Assembly (NCBI GenBank): GCA_030248295.1
Contig: JASANH010000255.1
Coordinates: forward strand, 1-64,000
Reading direction: 5' to 3'
DNA from: Mesodorylaimus sp. YZB2_4
Taxonomy: Eukaryota > Nematoda > Enoplea > Dorylaimida > Dorylaimidae
DNA: 64,000 bases
Shown here piece by piece: positions 1 to 12,447 of the stretch. Position 1 is the stretch's first letter, and each line of letters begins with the position of its first letter. The position numbers were made by a program, and so were the translations under genes. The notes beneath the pieces are model-generated. The model made no database searches. It saw only the letters and a program-made list of their open reading frames with translations, and was not told the DNA's origin.

Positions 1-1029
1 GCTATACTTAAGGAATTCTCAGGCTCTCCTAACCACGCTCAAACCAGTTCTCTAACACGGAAAGAACTGGCCCATGGGCTAGCATGCAAGGAACAGTAGG
101 GTTCAAATTTGGAATTCGAATGCTATCGCGGAAATAATAGTTTCATTGAATTTCTCGCATCAGACTTGACCTTCTAACAAACTATCATGTTTTACATTTT
201 TTAAATCAAAAAATTTGAATTTGGCGGCACGCAGGTTCTTGTCTGGGCGCTTGCCATAAGCTGCTACAAGCGCGAAATTTACTGCAGCATGCGTATCCGG
301 TTACGTAGTTCTTCCAGCACTCTGTACCCATGTGCACAGAGCAGTACAAAGCCAATTGTGAAAAGAATTACTGTTGATAATTTCCCCGTGCGCGGTTGTT
401 TATGTAGTTTCAGTTCGTAACAGTAATGCCTCTAAACTGAAGAAAGCTTTAGAGCGACGTCAGTACAAAACCAATTGCCGCGGCACGCAGCTTTTCTCGC
501 TTAAAACTTCTGAAGTAAAGCGCTCTGCACTCGTTATCATCTGGCGCGTATGATACCCGCTAGATGTAAGATGCGCCCGCAGGTGCTTTGGCGCTCTGGC
601 TACAGAGAAATATTAGTAAGGTAGCGGTTTTACTGATAAAATAAAGACGATAGTCAGCAATGTTAACACAAACAATCTTCTCTTTCTCTAGCCTGCATAT
701 TCTGGTGGTCTGTTGAGTAGGACATTAGTTATTGATTTGATTCGGTAAGACTTCCAGTTTGCGGCGATGTAAAGGTCTGCTCGCCTGCTCATCAAGGTCA
801 GAGCGCCAAATTCAAATTTTTTGATTAAAAAAATGTAAAACATGATAGTTTGTTAGAACGTCAAGTCTGATGCGAGGAATTCAATGAAACTATTATTTCC
901 GCGGTAGCATTCGAATTCCAAATTTGAACCCTACTGTTCCTTGCATGCTAGCCCATGGGCCAATTCTTTCCGTGTTAGAGAACTGGTTTGAGCGTGGTTA
1001 GGAGAGCCTGAGAATTCCTTAAGTATAGC
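1..1029. mobile_element. Fold-back / MITE-like element with 226-bp terminal inverted repeats
   Basis: Bases 1-226 are repeated in inverted orientation at 804-1029 with few mismatches. The outer end reads GCTATACTTAAGGAATTC. The roughly 577-bp core holds no convincing open reading frame, so this looks like a non-autonomous DNA element. The left arm begins exactly at the window edge, so the true left limit and any target-site duplication cannot be seen. No second copy was noticed in this window. Confidence 0.85.
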
Positions 1030-2585
1030 CATGCACGGACCCTCGCACACTATGAAGATCGCACCTGCGAGGGTGGCAATCTTCTCCATGCTACCCCAGC
1101 GGAGCGTCGGGGGGTAGCATGGTACACATGCAAAGATTAGTTTCGTAGAAGGGAGCGGACGATTGCCCCTCGGACAATTGCTCCCTCGCAACACCAGCCA
1201 CGAGCGCGTGAAAATGTCTGCAGGCGGCGGATGCCAGCTGCTGTTTAATTTTTTACCTGGCCATGGCGACACATGATCAGCTGCGTGCAAATAATAAGAA
1301 ACGAAAATGATTCAAATGATTTTTCACTTTTGTTGAAACCGGATTTGGAGAAGTTAACTCATGGGGACACTGTTTTCCAATAGACCTTCTCAGCGAGCGC
1401 CAAAAGCTTCGAATTTGAAATTCCCGCTTCGGCTGCGTAAAACAAAGAAACAAGGATCCAGCAGATGTGTGCGCGATCTCATGCAAATCAAATCTTGGTT
1501 CGGCAAGCCGATCGCCGGTTGCCGACCGACGATCGGCAATTTCTTGCAGGGGTTCTAGTGGGATGTGTGGGAGTGCAAATTAAAAATTTCACTGCTGCAG
1601 CTCATGCGGAAGGTACTCAGGCTACGAATTTTTTGAACTCCCTCCGTCTACAGACACCAGGAGAAAACATTACTTCTTTCATGCGCCTATCATATCCGAT
1701 AGCTTATCCCCTACTTGAAAACACAATCCAAGATCACCCTCATATCCTTTGCTCCCTGTAAGGTGCCTCTGCCAAGCGAGAAAATAGAAAAATTCAGTTA
1801 AGTGATTGAGTCGAACCGCGTACCTCTTGGTTTCAAAACACATTCTCCACCAAGTGAGCTATACTGGCTCGTTCGCACAAGCCCTCTTTTATGTCATGCC
1901 CAACTGCCCTTGCAGCGGGAGGAGACGCTCAACTCTGAACTAAATATTTTCAATAATCGATAACTCAAGAACGGATTAACCAAAAACTTTGTTGTTTTGC
2001 AAGCTTCGCAAGATAGGTCAGGTCCGCTATCGTCTTAATTTTTATCGAAATTCGTCCTGTAGCTGACGAGCGACGAATGAAAAAGGCCAAAAAAGGGACT
2101 ATTTTTGGGAATAACTTTTCAGAAATTGATGCTTTCAAAAAATGAATATCAAAAGGCAGATTCTAGGCTCAAGCTTTAAGAAAAACTAACATTTACAACT
2201 GTACGACCTCTGGTTGTTGCTCCAGGCTGATGCTGTCTCTCCTCCTCCTCGTCTTCTCCCCCTGAACAAGAAATCGCGTTTTCTGGAACTCGACGACGGC
2301 TGGATGGATTTTGATTAAAATTGGTAAGATTGAAGACCCGGCCTATTCTGCAATGCGTGCGAAAAATCAGAAATTTTTGTCGAACCGTTCTCGAGTTATT
2401 AGCCAGCGAAAATGGTCCTTTAGCATTGTGCGTCTAGTTGGCTGTTCTAAGCAGGCACGGATTGCGATAATTTTCCGAGATAACCCCGCCGAATCTTCAA
2501 AGTGGACGTGCACTTGGCGGCAGCCTACCCCCCCCCCCCCCCTTGGGTGGACGTCCTTTATGGATGGCTCCCCACACAACTTCGC

Positions 2586-2763
2586 CCTTTTTTTTAAATA
2601 AATTTTGTGGGTTGGGTCCCCTCGGGACTTCCAACCCATTTTTGCCTATAGCTGAATAGCAGTCCTAATAAGCGAGGCCTTGAGGACCAGCTCTCACGGC
2701 AGCTTCCCTCTGCGTGTCTCCACCAGGAGCACCTCCACACGAGAAGGGAGGATTCTTTCCCAA
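2586..2763 (-). repeat. SINE-A fragment (3' half)
   Basis: Its reverse complement matches the 3' half of the longer copy at 3640-4105, including the shared end that reads GGGCCCAACCCAC followed by an A-rich tail. The tRNA-like head is missing, so this is a truncated copy in opposite orientation. Confidence 0.7.
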
Positions 2764-2899
2764 ACGGTGTTCGACAACCAGTTTTCCAACTGCAGATTCG
2801 GTTTTTATGCGATGAAGATCACGATATCTCTCTTATTGACCGAAAATGAGCAGGCGAACAATTGCCCGGATAGTCGATGATAGCCTACTCCAAGGCAGT

Positions 2900-3024
2900 A
2901 AAGCCCAAAGTATAGTTCGATGCGACGCGTCAAATAAGCATGCGATGCGACACTTTTGGGTCAACTGACAATGTCAAAAGGTGCCGAAAATGACGCATCG
3001 CATCGAACCTTACTTCCAGCTTAA
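2900..3024 (-). mobile_element. Short TTAA-type MITE, copy 1
   Basis: About 125 bp with inverted ends around AGTATAGTTCGATGCG. It matches the reverse complement of 31108-31251 over almost its full length, apart from a deletion of about 22 bp. The right side borders TTAA; the left side has TAAA, consistent with a decayed TTAA duplication as used by piggyBac-type elements. Confidence 0.7.
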
Positions 3025-3639
3025 GACAACTCATACTGGCTACTGGTCTACCACGACTATGAGGTCTGGTGCGATGCTACTTATGATGTGCATATAGCCT
3101 GTGGCTCATCTTGAAAACAAGTTGCAAGTATCAGTCACCACAAGCAAAGTACAGGACGGACGGACGAGGATTTTATCATAATACTGCGGGTCCCTGTGAA
3201 AAAGGACATGTGCGGAGAGAATCACAGTAGATCGAGGTAGGGTCGTGCGCCTGTCGCACTTCGTCTGGGGTTGCAGGCTGGACCGCCCCAGCTGGAGTAT
3301 CCTAGACGTCGCTGTATTTTGATACAATCGAACTGGCTTAACTAATAGCAACCACTTAGGACCTCCAAGAAAGTTTTTGTTTTTTGAGGTCACTGTTATC
3401 CAAAGTTTGCCAGAAAAGTATTCTATTATATCAGAACAGCACCAGAACATGCTTTCCACTCAGAATTTATGCCAGCCTCGCATTTGACGCTCAGTTCGCA
3501 ACATGTCCACAACATGTACATTTATGAACAGTATTATTCATTCCTCGAAGAAATTAGGGATCTTTCGCTGTTTATATTTTTGTCAAAGCATCATTTTCGC
3601 TTTCTGCTTTTTTCAACAGAAAATGACTAAAACTAGGAA

Positions 3640-4105
3640 TAGGGTCGCGGTGGTGGAGTGGTTCGACATTCGTCTCTCCATATGGCTTGGGAGCGAGTGG
3701 CTGGACTCGTTCCGGGTTCGATCCCCGGTGATTCAGGCCGGTTTGCGAACCATAAACCCTCGCTGACCATGCGGGGCTGTGGGGGACTCAGCCGGTACCG
3801 CCGAGGTGCTCCGAGTGGAGAGACGGAAGCCAAACGAGGAGACAGTCTCTGCTGTCGAACACCGACTGGCTGCACAGCCCATCAGCCATCGTCCAAGGAA
3901 GTCGGTATCCAGTCCAGGATGCCCTCGCGTGGAGGTGCTCCTAGTTGAGACACGCAGAGGGAAGCTGCCGTGAGTGCTGATCACCTCACGGCCCAGCTGA
4001 TCATATCATGACTGCTGGCCGGCTATGGGCAAAACGGGTTGGAAGTCCCGTGGGGAACTGGGGCGGCGCGGGGGCCCAACCCACAAAAAATTTGAAAAAA
4101 ACTAG
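3640..4105 (+). repeat. SINE-A, full-length-looking tRNA-derived SINE
   Basis: The head has an A-box-like GGTGGAGTGGTTCGAC near 3650 and a B box GGTTCGATCCC near 3716, as in a tRNA gene promoter. A unique body of about 350 bp follows, and it ends in an A-rich tail near 4085-4105. The 3' part recurs at 2586-2763 on the other strand and, more weakly, near 11530-11610. Longer than most tRNA SINEs. Confidence 0.75.
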
Positions 4106-5331
4106 GAGTAGGAGCAGGCTGTAACGTGAATGAGCAGCACAACGCAAGAAAGTGATTCTAAATCTGATCCTCTGATCTTCGCCAGTCGCTTCTTCAGCGT
4201 CGGATGCAGACATGGACCATCTCATTTCGACAAAAATTGCTGTTTTTCAATTTGAAGCTACTTGAGGCGGCCAAAACGGTTGCTGTCATCAGAATTGCTC
4301 TTGTGCAGGGCGCCTGCGCGCAAAGAATATTGCTGCTGAAAAATTTGGTGCTGGGCAAACAGTTGCTGTTGAATGAGTTCCACTGCATCATAAAACATTG
4401 CTTCATTATGTTTCTCATATTCACGAAGTAAAAGTCAATCGAGCACGTTCGCTTCATCAGCCTGATACTTGTTGAGTCGACCAGGCCAGCCGCACAAGCC
4501 TTTGCCCAGCCTCTGTGCGCACTACCTGACACATTTTCGAGTTAGAGGAGATTTTTCGAAAATTCTCGTTTCGATCCTCATTGCAAACTACTGCACCTAC
4601 TTTCGCGGTGTGGCAGTTGCTCGAAAATGCGAGTTGAAATTTACAGTTTCCCGCTCATTGTGGCAACTAAACTCGATCATTCGCACATGTGCGCGTTGGG
4701 GTTGACTCCAAAACAAAAAATAAATAAAATGCAATCAAGAACTGTTATAATGACTTGCTAATTTCGACAGCTACAGAATAAAAGTCGAACTCTGTGAAAT
4801 CACGATTTTAAAGCTCGAAATGTAAAGATTTTTTACAAAAAGGGTTAAAAAACCATCAAAACTTGAGCTCGCTCGCCATGTTTGGTCATGTCATATATTT
4901 TATCACATGGGTCGTGTTCAGTTCACTGGTCATATTGCCGATGACAGAAGCCACCAATTATTTACTTATTGTGGTAGGATGACCATTTTCTGAGTAGAAT
5001 ATTCACAGTCGTCTCAATTTCTGCAATATTTTGATTCCAATTCCTTTTCTTGCGTGATATTAAAACTAAAAATACAAATTTGCAACCGACCTTTTTTACG
5101 AGAGCTGAGTCAGAAAAAAAACTAAAATTTCGACTGACCGAAATAATTTTTTTGTCAAAACCTTGCAGTTCAGTTTTAAAAAAACCAAAACTTTCGAAGT
5201 CTGGAACCGGAAAAAGAATGTTTTATTGAAATATGCACAGATCACCTAGGCGAAAAAAAGGCCAGTTTTGGATGTGTATTTAAAAAAAATATGTTCTAAT
5301 AATCCCCTGAGTGTCGACTGTTCTTTGCCAG

Positions 5332-8300
5332 ATGGCCACCAGCGAGGAGGGTCACGTGCGCGAGGTCGGCGAATGCGCTGCTGATGGTGCCAGTTTTGGT
5401 CGAACAATCAGTGGCGATGACACTCTCACTGTAAGTCCACCCTTTCTCGCATTCGTCGAAGGAAGGTGTCGGTGATGCTTTTACCATCGCATTGAAGGTT
5501 TCAAGGCGGAGTGCACTCTAGAATCGATGTTGGAATATTGAAAACAGAGTCAGCACCCACATTTTAGTACTCGGCACTAACGAGCAGGATGTGTTTCCAA
5601 CCTAAAACTTGCTCTATTCGTTTCTTTGTGTATTTTTGCGTGTATTATCACTTTCTATCTAATCCTAGGCTTAGCCTGGCGCTTGCTTGTTTGCAGATTC
5701 GTCTGACTGAAAAATGCGTGTCTTCGTTAGCCGTGTCTTCTAAAGCGTGCGGGGATAGTAAACACATCCTGCTCGTTAGTACCGCGTCATTTTAGTGGGG
5801 GGAGGGGGGGGGGGGAACCACAATTCTTGACCTCGAGCACTTACAGTATGTGTGCTAAAAATGTCGAATTTGGTGATTGCAAAGGGAGACCATTGAGAAA
5901 TGAAAATAACGACTTCTTGAATATTTGAGATAGCGGTCCAAAATTTTGGCTACCCTCTCTCTATGTATATTACGTGGGTGCTGAATCTGAATATTATACT
6001 ATTTTCAATACTTCGACATCAATTGCAGAATGCACTTCGTCTCACAAGGGAACATCGCCAACCGTACGCGCGTCACTGCTGACCACTTGGCCAGACGCTT
6101 CTGATATTTTGCACAGAGCTTTCTTTTGCACCCAAGAACATGTTACAATTTTTGGTTTTACAGAATTCGACTTAACGGTTGGCGATGTTCCCTTGTCAGT
6201 TTGCACTGTATGTCAATGAATAGGCCTGGCTGGTCACCCGCAAAGATCTCGCTTATCACCCAGCCCCATAGTTGAGGGAGAAGAGGCCGTCACCCAAGCA
6301 GGTTTTCACACTGCTTGTGAGCTTGTCTGCCTTGAAATCGGGAAAAGCATTCCTGAGATATTGGTCGAGTTCTACATAAGAGGCCGTGCAGCTCGCGCCC
6401 ATGTTGACAAGCCAGTCCATTACACAGAAACTTCTTTGAACACTTTCTTTTGTTCGAATTGTAATGGATGATAGACGTACACCAAGCCTGGCAGGCGGCG
6501 CAGGAGGGAGCGTGGAGTGTATGTCAAAAACTCCGACTGGGGCAGGCGAGTCTTGCGGCTGAAACATCAACCTGAGGGATTGCCGTTTGCCAGCCAGGGG
6601 TGGATATCGACTACTCTCTCCCACTCGCCATGGCCTACCACGAGGGTTACAAGGTGGTGCAGGCCTCTGTATATTGGCCTATCTTATTGCACCATACAGC
6701 ACATTCGAGGACGAAGGAACACAGATCGACAATCTTCTTACCCAGGCGGGAGTCGAACCCTCTCCTGTAGTGCGCACCTACAAAAGACTTAGAAGCGTTA
6801 AGCCAGCGGTTAAGGCGTCCTTTCACAATGTCATTGTTTTGCCACCTGTGTCCTGATGCTTGTTTCAGGGCTGTTTCGTGGCCGCCTCGCCATCGGACGC
6901 GTGTGGAGCAGTGATACCAGCCCCGAACTCCAACACCACCCTGCAGTGTATCGGGGGTTACTTCGCTGTGGTGGCACGCGGCAACTGCTCGTTCGCCCAG
7001 AAGGTACCTGGTTCTTTGTTGTGATAAATGGAGTATAAAATATGGACCTGAGTGGGAGTCGAACCCGCACTCTGCTCGTTCCAGCATCGTTTCCCTTTTG
7101 TCGACACTGCACGGGAAACAAGTGACTGAGCGGGCTCTCAATTGGCGTTGACACAGTTAACAGTTACTGAACCTAAACCAAATCTTTTCGCCAACACTAA
7201 ATTTAACTGTAACTGAATCATTTTAGGATCAGGTAGATTTAGTTTTCAAATTACTAAACCTTTTAACATTCTTTGGCTGCTCTTGCAAAGACCAAAGAGA
7301 AACGAAAAGCAGCTAAGATGATTGCTGGTGCTGTTGATCGCGAGTAGGGGCATATTCTGTCATCCTTTGAAAAGTTCCAAGCGGCTGTAAATGAAATGAA
7401 TCCGCTTGAACTTCGGTCCAAACGTAGATAATTGCCACATCTTTACAGGATTGCAGTGTTTGATAAGCTCCTGCAACGTTAGCGCCGAGTGAAAGAGTTT
7501 TCTGAGCGAGCTGTCGGAAAGGAGTCAGCATAATTTAAATATAAAAAAGAGGGTTTCTATAATTTTGATCATTCCATTGGAAAACATGTCAAAGTTGCAT
7601 CATCTTGATCTGAGGGAGCCTTGCCAGCCGTCAAGGTCAGCTCGGCATAATGAATGACTGTGATTATTTCCTGGGTACAAAAGAAAGCTTTTTGCAAAAT
7701 ATTGGACCCGTCTGGTCAGCGACTCAAGTCCCGCAAGTTTTCGAATTCCTGTGTGACAAGGAGACAGTGTATTGGAAAAAACTTGCAGGGTTTTTCTAAA
7801 CTCGGTTTACGGGCTTGGAGCTGTAAGCTCGGTGTTGCAGCACTCGGGTTTGGGTTTTTTCCCATAGGATACCCGGCAAGGATAGAAAAATTCAGGAAAT
7901 TCGCTGAGCTTCGGGTGCTGACCACTGCTGACCAATTGGCCGGACGGCCCCAAGGCCTTGCGTAGAGATTTCTTTCGGGCCTAAACAAATTACAATCATC
8001 GCTTATGTCGAGTTCGGCTGGCAAGATTCCCACGTGAGCTGTTGCAGTCTGAAGACAAAAAGTGTGGTATCTGAATGAGGAAAATAGGAAGATTTTGTTC
8101 GCTTAGCGGTCAATCTAAATTTGAAAATCTATTACCAGAAAAAACTGAATCTTTTAAGATCCAGTTAACTGTAACTGAAACTGAATCTTTTTCCGAAACT
8201 GTATCAACGCTACTCACAATTAATGCTCTGCTTTTGTGTCCATTTTTAAATATATCTGAACTTTTAGCCCGGGGCCACGGATGCATTTAGTGGACAGGGC

Positions 8301-11300
8301 TGTGAGAGTAGACACCGGATCCGGTCGGGTTGAACCCGACTGGTCCCCGACCCGACCCCAAAGTTCCTGACCCGAAATTTTGGGTCGGGTTGACCCGACT
8401 TTGTTATAAGCAGCTGAAGCTCCTTGAGATAAAAACTTCGCACAATTCCTCTCAACATGTGGTGACTTCAGTGTAAAGGTGACTGCGTGAAGATATTTCG
8501 ACCTTTTCTTACGCACCTGAATATTCGTCTTTACTTTCCCTGGTAATCCTAAAAATCCTTGCTAAACAGCATTTATTCTTTTTTCCCACAAAAGTGGTCA
8601 AATAATTTAGAAACCTTGGTAGGTCTCAAAGCGAATAGGGTCTGTATTGGTTCAATGGTCGCGTCTCTTACCTTCAGAGTGCGCATTCCCGTTTAGGTTC
8701 GAGTAAGCTACGAGTATGCGTTCTCTATGTTCTCTTTGGGAATGTACACGCGGCTTTATGCGAAACGTGCAGGGCGTGTGTATTCTCAAAGGAAACAGAT
8801 AATAGTCTTCAGCAAGATTTAACCAGTCTGAAAAAAAGGCTTGAATAATAGAGGCTAGGTGCATGAGTTTGGAGCCAGAAACAAGCTGTACTAAGAATAC
8901 GCAAATATATATTGACCCATGCTTGAGTATGCATCCAGTTTTCACAGGGTACAGCTTACAAATTCGTTTTATGCTGGAAAAACAACTTCTGCCAGAACCT
9001 TCACTTCTGATGGAGAAATGTAAGGGTATCTATGACTGTTGAACACAGCTATAAGTGCTTCGCAATGTGACATGGTCAAGGAGCCAATGAGCCAAGGAAG
9101 ATGCCAGGCTTTTCCGACCAGGTAATCGCAAGAACTTATCGTGCTTCTTCATATTCAGGAATCAAATGTGACTGCACTCCTGGGAAGACCTGTTAGAGAC
9201 ATGCTGTAGTCGTGCTTAGACTGTGGTTAGTCCCACCCATTTATCGGGGTTGCTAGGAGCTGTTAATTAGAGCTCACTGAAATATGAACGCTTACGCAGA
9301 AATTGCCCAGAAAATTTGGTCATACTCACATTTTACCCGCCTGACACTTGGAAGTTACTCAGAGTAAACCTGGGAGTGCAAGGTTTTTTATGACCTTTAA
9401 TAAAGCTTTGCATTTTTCCTTTTTATTTTTGCAAAAGTTGCCCTACACAAAAGCAAATTTTGCAAATACTGGAGTCGAGCAGATGCGAAAAGGTTTCTGT
9501 CGGTGCTAAAAGTAGAAACTTGCAAAACTGCTGTATTTTTTACCCGTCTGACCCGATCTTTCAAGAAAGTGACCCGACCCGACCCGACACTATCTGACCC
9601 GATCCGGGGTCTATGTGAGAGACATTTCCTATTTCAGGCATACCGGGTGCAGACTGCGGGTTACAGGGGCGTTGTAGTGTACAATTCATTTGGTAGCAAT
9701 TTTCCATTCGAGATGGGCACGGACGCCGAGTTCGGGCCTCGAGTGCGCATACCCGCCTTCATGGTCGGCTACGATTGCGGCTGGGCCATCATCCATTCGT
9801 ATACTTACGAGAAACGGTAGGCTCGTGTCTGGTCAGGCAACTCCGTCGGGTTGGCCCGGGAGGAATTCTCGTAGATCGCTGCTGGCGAGCTCCGTGGTCA
9901 GCAATGGTCAGCCGTCAAAGTCCCGAGTGCACAAACTTTGTGACCGTGTTACATCCTGGAAGTGGCTTGTGGTCAACGTCTGATGCACGGACGGCAGGGT
10001 GACAGTTCTATCTTCACCCATTGTCCCTGCGCCATTCAAAAAGTACCGGCTAAGGGCGAAATAGCCTTATTTAGGGAAGGCACCAGGCGGAGCTGCCTTG
10101 TCGAATGTGGAAACACCTGATGTCACCTAGCTAGTTTCTCGGTAAACACGAGCTGTGATTTCAGTTTTGCATTCGTCATTCGGGTGTACTGGTCGTACCA
10201 CGACCTGCTCCGTTACCTGGTCCCGTTCGTGGCCGTGGTCGGGGTCTGCTTCGTGGTCATGCTGGCCGCCATGCTGGTCAAGTGTGTCCGCGACAAGCGA
10301 AGGGAAATGAGACGGCGATTGACCAAGAGACACCTCAAGCAGATTCCCACCAAGAAATATGTCAAAGGTCCAGTCAGCTCGCAGCACGTGCGTGACTGAG
10401 CTGAGAAAGGTTCCTGTTTCAGGCGAAGACCCCGAAACGTGCCCGATTTGCTTGGATGACTTTGAAGAGAATGACAAATTGCGAGTCTTGTTGTGCGGAC
10501 ACGGTGAGTTGGTCGGGAGGGTGGGCGCGCAGAAAGTGTCTGAGAATGGAGACAGTTTACTTGGGCGAATCTCACAAGGAAAGTCGGCATGGGCAATAAG
10601 TAGGCTGTGTGGGGCATGGATTCAGCTTACACGGCGGAGAATGGAGGGGCAACCAGTCTATCGGGAACTGCACTCGAACAAAGTATGAGTTGGGTGAGAA
10701 GCTACGTTGTAGATGAACAGCTTGCTATCTAAGTGAATGATTGCAGGAATATGCGGCACGGGTGACAAAACGATTGTCAAATATGTGCTCCTTAGCCCTC
10801 GAGTGCGCTGTGTAGTGCTTGAATACGGATGACAGGACAGGTATGGCCACATAAGCATCGTATAAGGAATATCAATGCAGGATGGAGGACTGTTCCTGAT
10901 CACGTTCGAGTGCTGATCAGGGGGAAGTGCTCAAACGTGTCCACTATTCTGCCAGAACCAGCTCATACTTCGAACTCTTGCCGCTAGTCCTCGTTTGCAC
11001 TTGCATGAAGCACGCAACAGGCTCCATGGGGCGGGTCTCGTCACGATTACGGTATGTACCGCAGAACTGTGACCGAATTTACAGTCAGAGCCCTTGCTCA
11101 TTGTCAGTAGTGCTCCTGCAAAGTCGATAGACCCAGCTTAGGCTCGCTCATACCATGTGTGGACAAGAACACGATGCACCTCGGGGAGGGAAGGCAGCAA
11201 AGGGTGGCTGACCACTAATAAGCGATTGTCCTGGCCTTCTGTTCAGCCTATCACTGCAAATGCATCGACCCGTGGTTGCTGAAGACCCGTCGCGTGTGTC

Positions 11301-12366
11301 CCATCTGCAAACGGAAAGTGCTGCCCGGCCGAGATGATTCCAGTGATTCCGAGTTGGACGACGACGGGCCGGGTCCGTCTCGACTGGCATCCTCCTCAGA
11401 AAGGACGCCCCTGCTGGCCCATGGCGATCGAGGAGTCACAGTGAGCGTGTTTTCTTTTAAAGTTTCTGCGGGGTGCCCTGGTTGCCCACGACACTTCCAA
11501 TCCGTTCGATCTACAGCCAGCCAGCTCTCACAGCAGGTTGCCTTCATTGGGACCACCTCCACGGGCATCCCAGGATGATACTGGGTGAGAAGGGAGGGTC
11601 CTTCCCGACTGGAGTGACCAAGACTGGCAGGCGTAGGAGGGAGGCTGTTGGCGGGACGAAAACTCCAACTGGCGGCTATACCTGCGACAGTAACATCGAC
11701 CCGGGAGGTTGGACGTCTCCTAGACAGGTCGGAGTATCGATTACTCCCGCCAACCCGCCATGAGGGTTACAGTGGTGTTGGGCAACCAGTTTCCTGATCC
11801 TCCACTGGTTTGGCGTCCGCCACTGGACGGTACCAAGTGTCACCCAGAGCCAGGGATCCGAGGCCAGCGACGAACTCACTAAACAGCTGTCCCCAGCCGG
11901 AACAGAACTGTGGCCTCCTAGGCAGGGTTGCTGCCCCAAGCCCTAACCAACTGAGCCACCACGGCTGCTGCTTATTCCAACGCGGTGGAGGATTGAGGCT
12001 GGCAGTCCCGCTCATGTTCACCGGCAACCACGGGGCTTCGTCGGCCACCAACTGTTGAGGTCACCTGCTCTGCTACCTTGCCTGCTGGTTTGCGACAGAC
12101 TCGACTGATTTCAGGCCGACAATCCCACATTTTACGGGGCCAACAATCGAGTCGACGATGCGCCTCAGGATGGCAATGTTAGCACACCACCCTGTCGTAT
12201 ACTGCTCTCGCCATCATCCACACCTGACACTGATCACCGGCCTTTCGCGGGCGAGCCCGAGTCGGAGAGTGACTCCCTCGGCCACGTCAACCCCAACTTC
12301 GTCGAGGACACTCGCCACTCGCTGTCAGTCAATGCCGAGCCAGTGCCCCGAGCAGACCGCGCGTGA
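5332..12366 (+). CDS. RNF13: PA-TM-RING E3 ubiquitin ligase, RNF13/RNF167-like (5' exon missing)
   Basis: Exons in phase: 5332-5430, 6869-7003, 9638-9816, 10165-10367, 10423-10503, 11247-11440 and 12115-12366, giving 380 residues before the TGA at 12364. The first three carry a protease-associated (PA) domain, with RGNCSF and QTAGYRGVVVYN followed by SYTYEKR. Exon 10165 holds one hydrophobic membrane segment and then a basic stretch. The next two exons build a RING-H2 finger (CPIC, CGH, YHCKCIDPWL, CPIC), and SSERTPLLAH follows. Known family members are endosomal/lysosomal membrane ubiquitin ligases with the PA domain in the lumen. Exon 5332-5430 is included because its end (GASFGRTISGDD) aligns with the residues that precede the PA core in the family; it is the least certain. 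The signal-peptide exon upstream was not found. RNF13 versus RNF167 cannot be settled by eye. An AATAAA lies at 12448. Confidence 0.9.
5574..5784. mobile_element. Short fold-back element
   Basis: ACTAACGAGCAGGATGTG at about 5576 is inverted at about 5762-5781. The arms are about 21-25 bp and the spacer about 165 bp. It lies in the first visible intron of the RNF13-like gene, just after the exon at 5332-5430. A G-run (5803-5815) sits beside it. Confidence 0.55.
6044..6196. mobile_element. Family-B fold-back element, short copy
   Basis: A perfect 22-bp inverted repeat, ACAAGGGAACATCGCCAACC with two further bases, lies at 6044-6065 and 6175-6196. The core shares CTGCTGACCACTTGGCCAGA and an ATATTTTGCAC block with the longer relatives at 7650-8030 and 31393-31700. 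Confidence 0.65.
6500..6660 (+). repeat. Family-A repeat fragment
   Basis: It shares the blocks GCTGAAACATCA, GCCAGCCAGGGGT and CCATGGCCTACCA with copies at 33030-33137, 48943-49325 and others. No coding potential of its own; reading frames across it are repeat-derived. Confidence 0.6.
6674..6830 (-). repeat. SINE-B, tRNA-derived
   Basis: Read on the minus strand it has a B box GGTTCGACTCCCGCCTGGGT, then a tail with the block TCCTCGAATGTGCTGTATGG. The same order is seen on the plus strand at 61415-61562 and 50459-50621. It lies directly upstream of an RNF13-like exon. Confidence 0.7.
7041..7150 (-). repeat. tRNA-like repeat (B box visible)
   Basis: On the minus strand the segment ends GGGTTCGACTCCCACTCAGG, a good tRNA B box plus acceptor-like end, but the upstream part does not fold as a clean tRNA by eye. 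Probably a SINE head rather than a functional tRNA gene. Confidence 0.4.
7650..8030 (+). mobile_element. Family-B fold-back element
   Basis: The left part (GCAAAATATTGG, then GTCAGCGACTCAAGTCC) and the right part (CTGCTGACCAATTGGCCGGA) are diverged inverted arms. The core, around GGGTTTTTC and CACTCGGGTTTGG, matches the reverse complement of the core at 31393-31700, so this is the same element in opposite orientation. It lies in the 2.6-kb intron of the RNF13-like gene. Confidence 0.65.
8315..8400. repeat. GACCC-rich simple/minisatellite patch 1
   Basis: Runs of GACCCGAC and its complement GTCGGGTTG are interspersed over about 80 bp. A similar patch lies at 9541-9607, and the two share GGATCCGG or GATCCGG ends in inverted orientation. 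They may bound one larger element of about 1.3 kb. Confidence 0.5.
9541..9607. repeat. GACCC-rich simple/minisatellite patch 2
   Basis: This patch contains GACCCGACCCGACCCGAC and ends in GATCCGGGG, about 30 bp before the acceptor of an RNF13-like exon at 9638. See patch 1 at 8315-8400. Confidence 0.5.
10725..10840 (+). repeat. SINE-B, 3' part
   Basis: The tail block CCCTCGAGTGCGCTGTGTAG is shared with the SINE-B copies at 50459 and 61415; the tRNA head is degraded. It lies in the intron between the two RING exons. Confidence 0.55.
11480..11800. repeat. Composite of SINE-A fragment and family-A repeat
   Basis: Positions 11530-11610 resemble the minus-strand 3' part of SINE-A (CACCTCCACGGGCATCC). 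Positions 11610-11780 carry the family-A blocks AAGACTGGCAGGCGTAGGAG and GTATCGATTACTCCC, ending at GAGGGTTACA. All of it lies in the last intron of the RNF13-like gene. Confidence 0.55.
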
Positions 12367-12447
12367 GCCAGTGCCATCCACGTGCTGTACAGTCCATTCT
12401 CAAAACTTCATCCCCTTCAAACCCTGATTTTTCGGATCTTTTTTACC

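Larger units (their letters stand above)
1030..5331. other. Non-coding, repeat-rich stretch upstream of the RNF13-like gene
   Basis: It holds two copies of a tRNA-headed SINE, one short TTAA-flanked element and a diverged repeat at about 2270-2480 that resembles 37580-37800. The missing first exon (signal peptide) of the RNF13-like gene probably lies here, but no ATG exon with a hydrophobic stretch and a good donor could be chosen. A C-run lies near 2528-2541. Confidence 0.5.

Noticed and set aside
3633..3984. Several overlapping open frames of 80-96 codons on both strands
   Set aside because: They lie wholly within the SINE-A copy; GC-rich SINE bodies give long chance frames.
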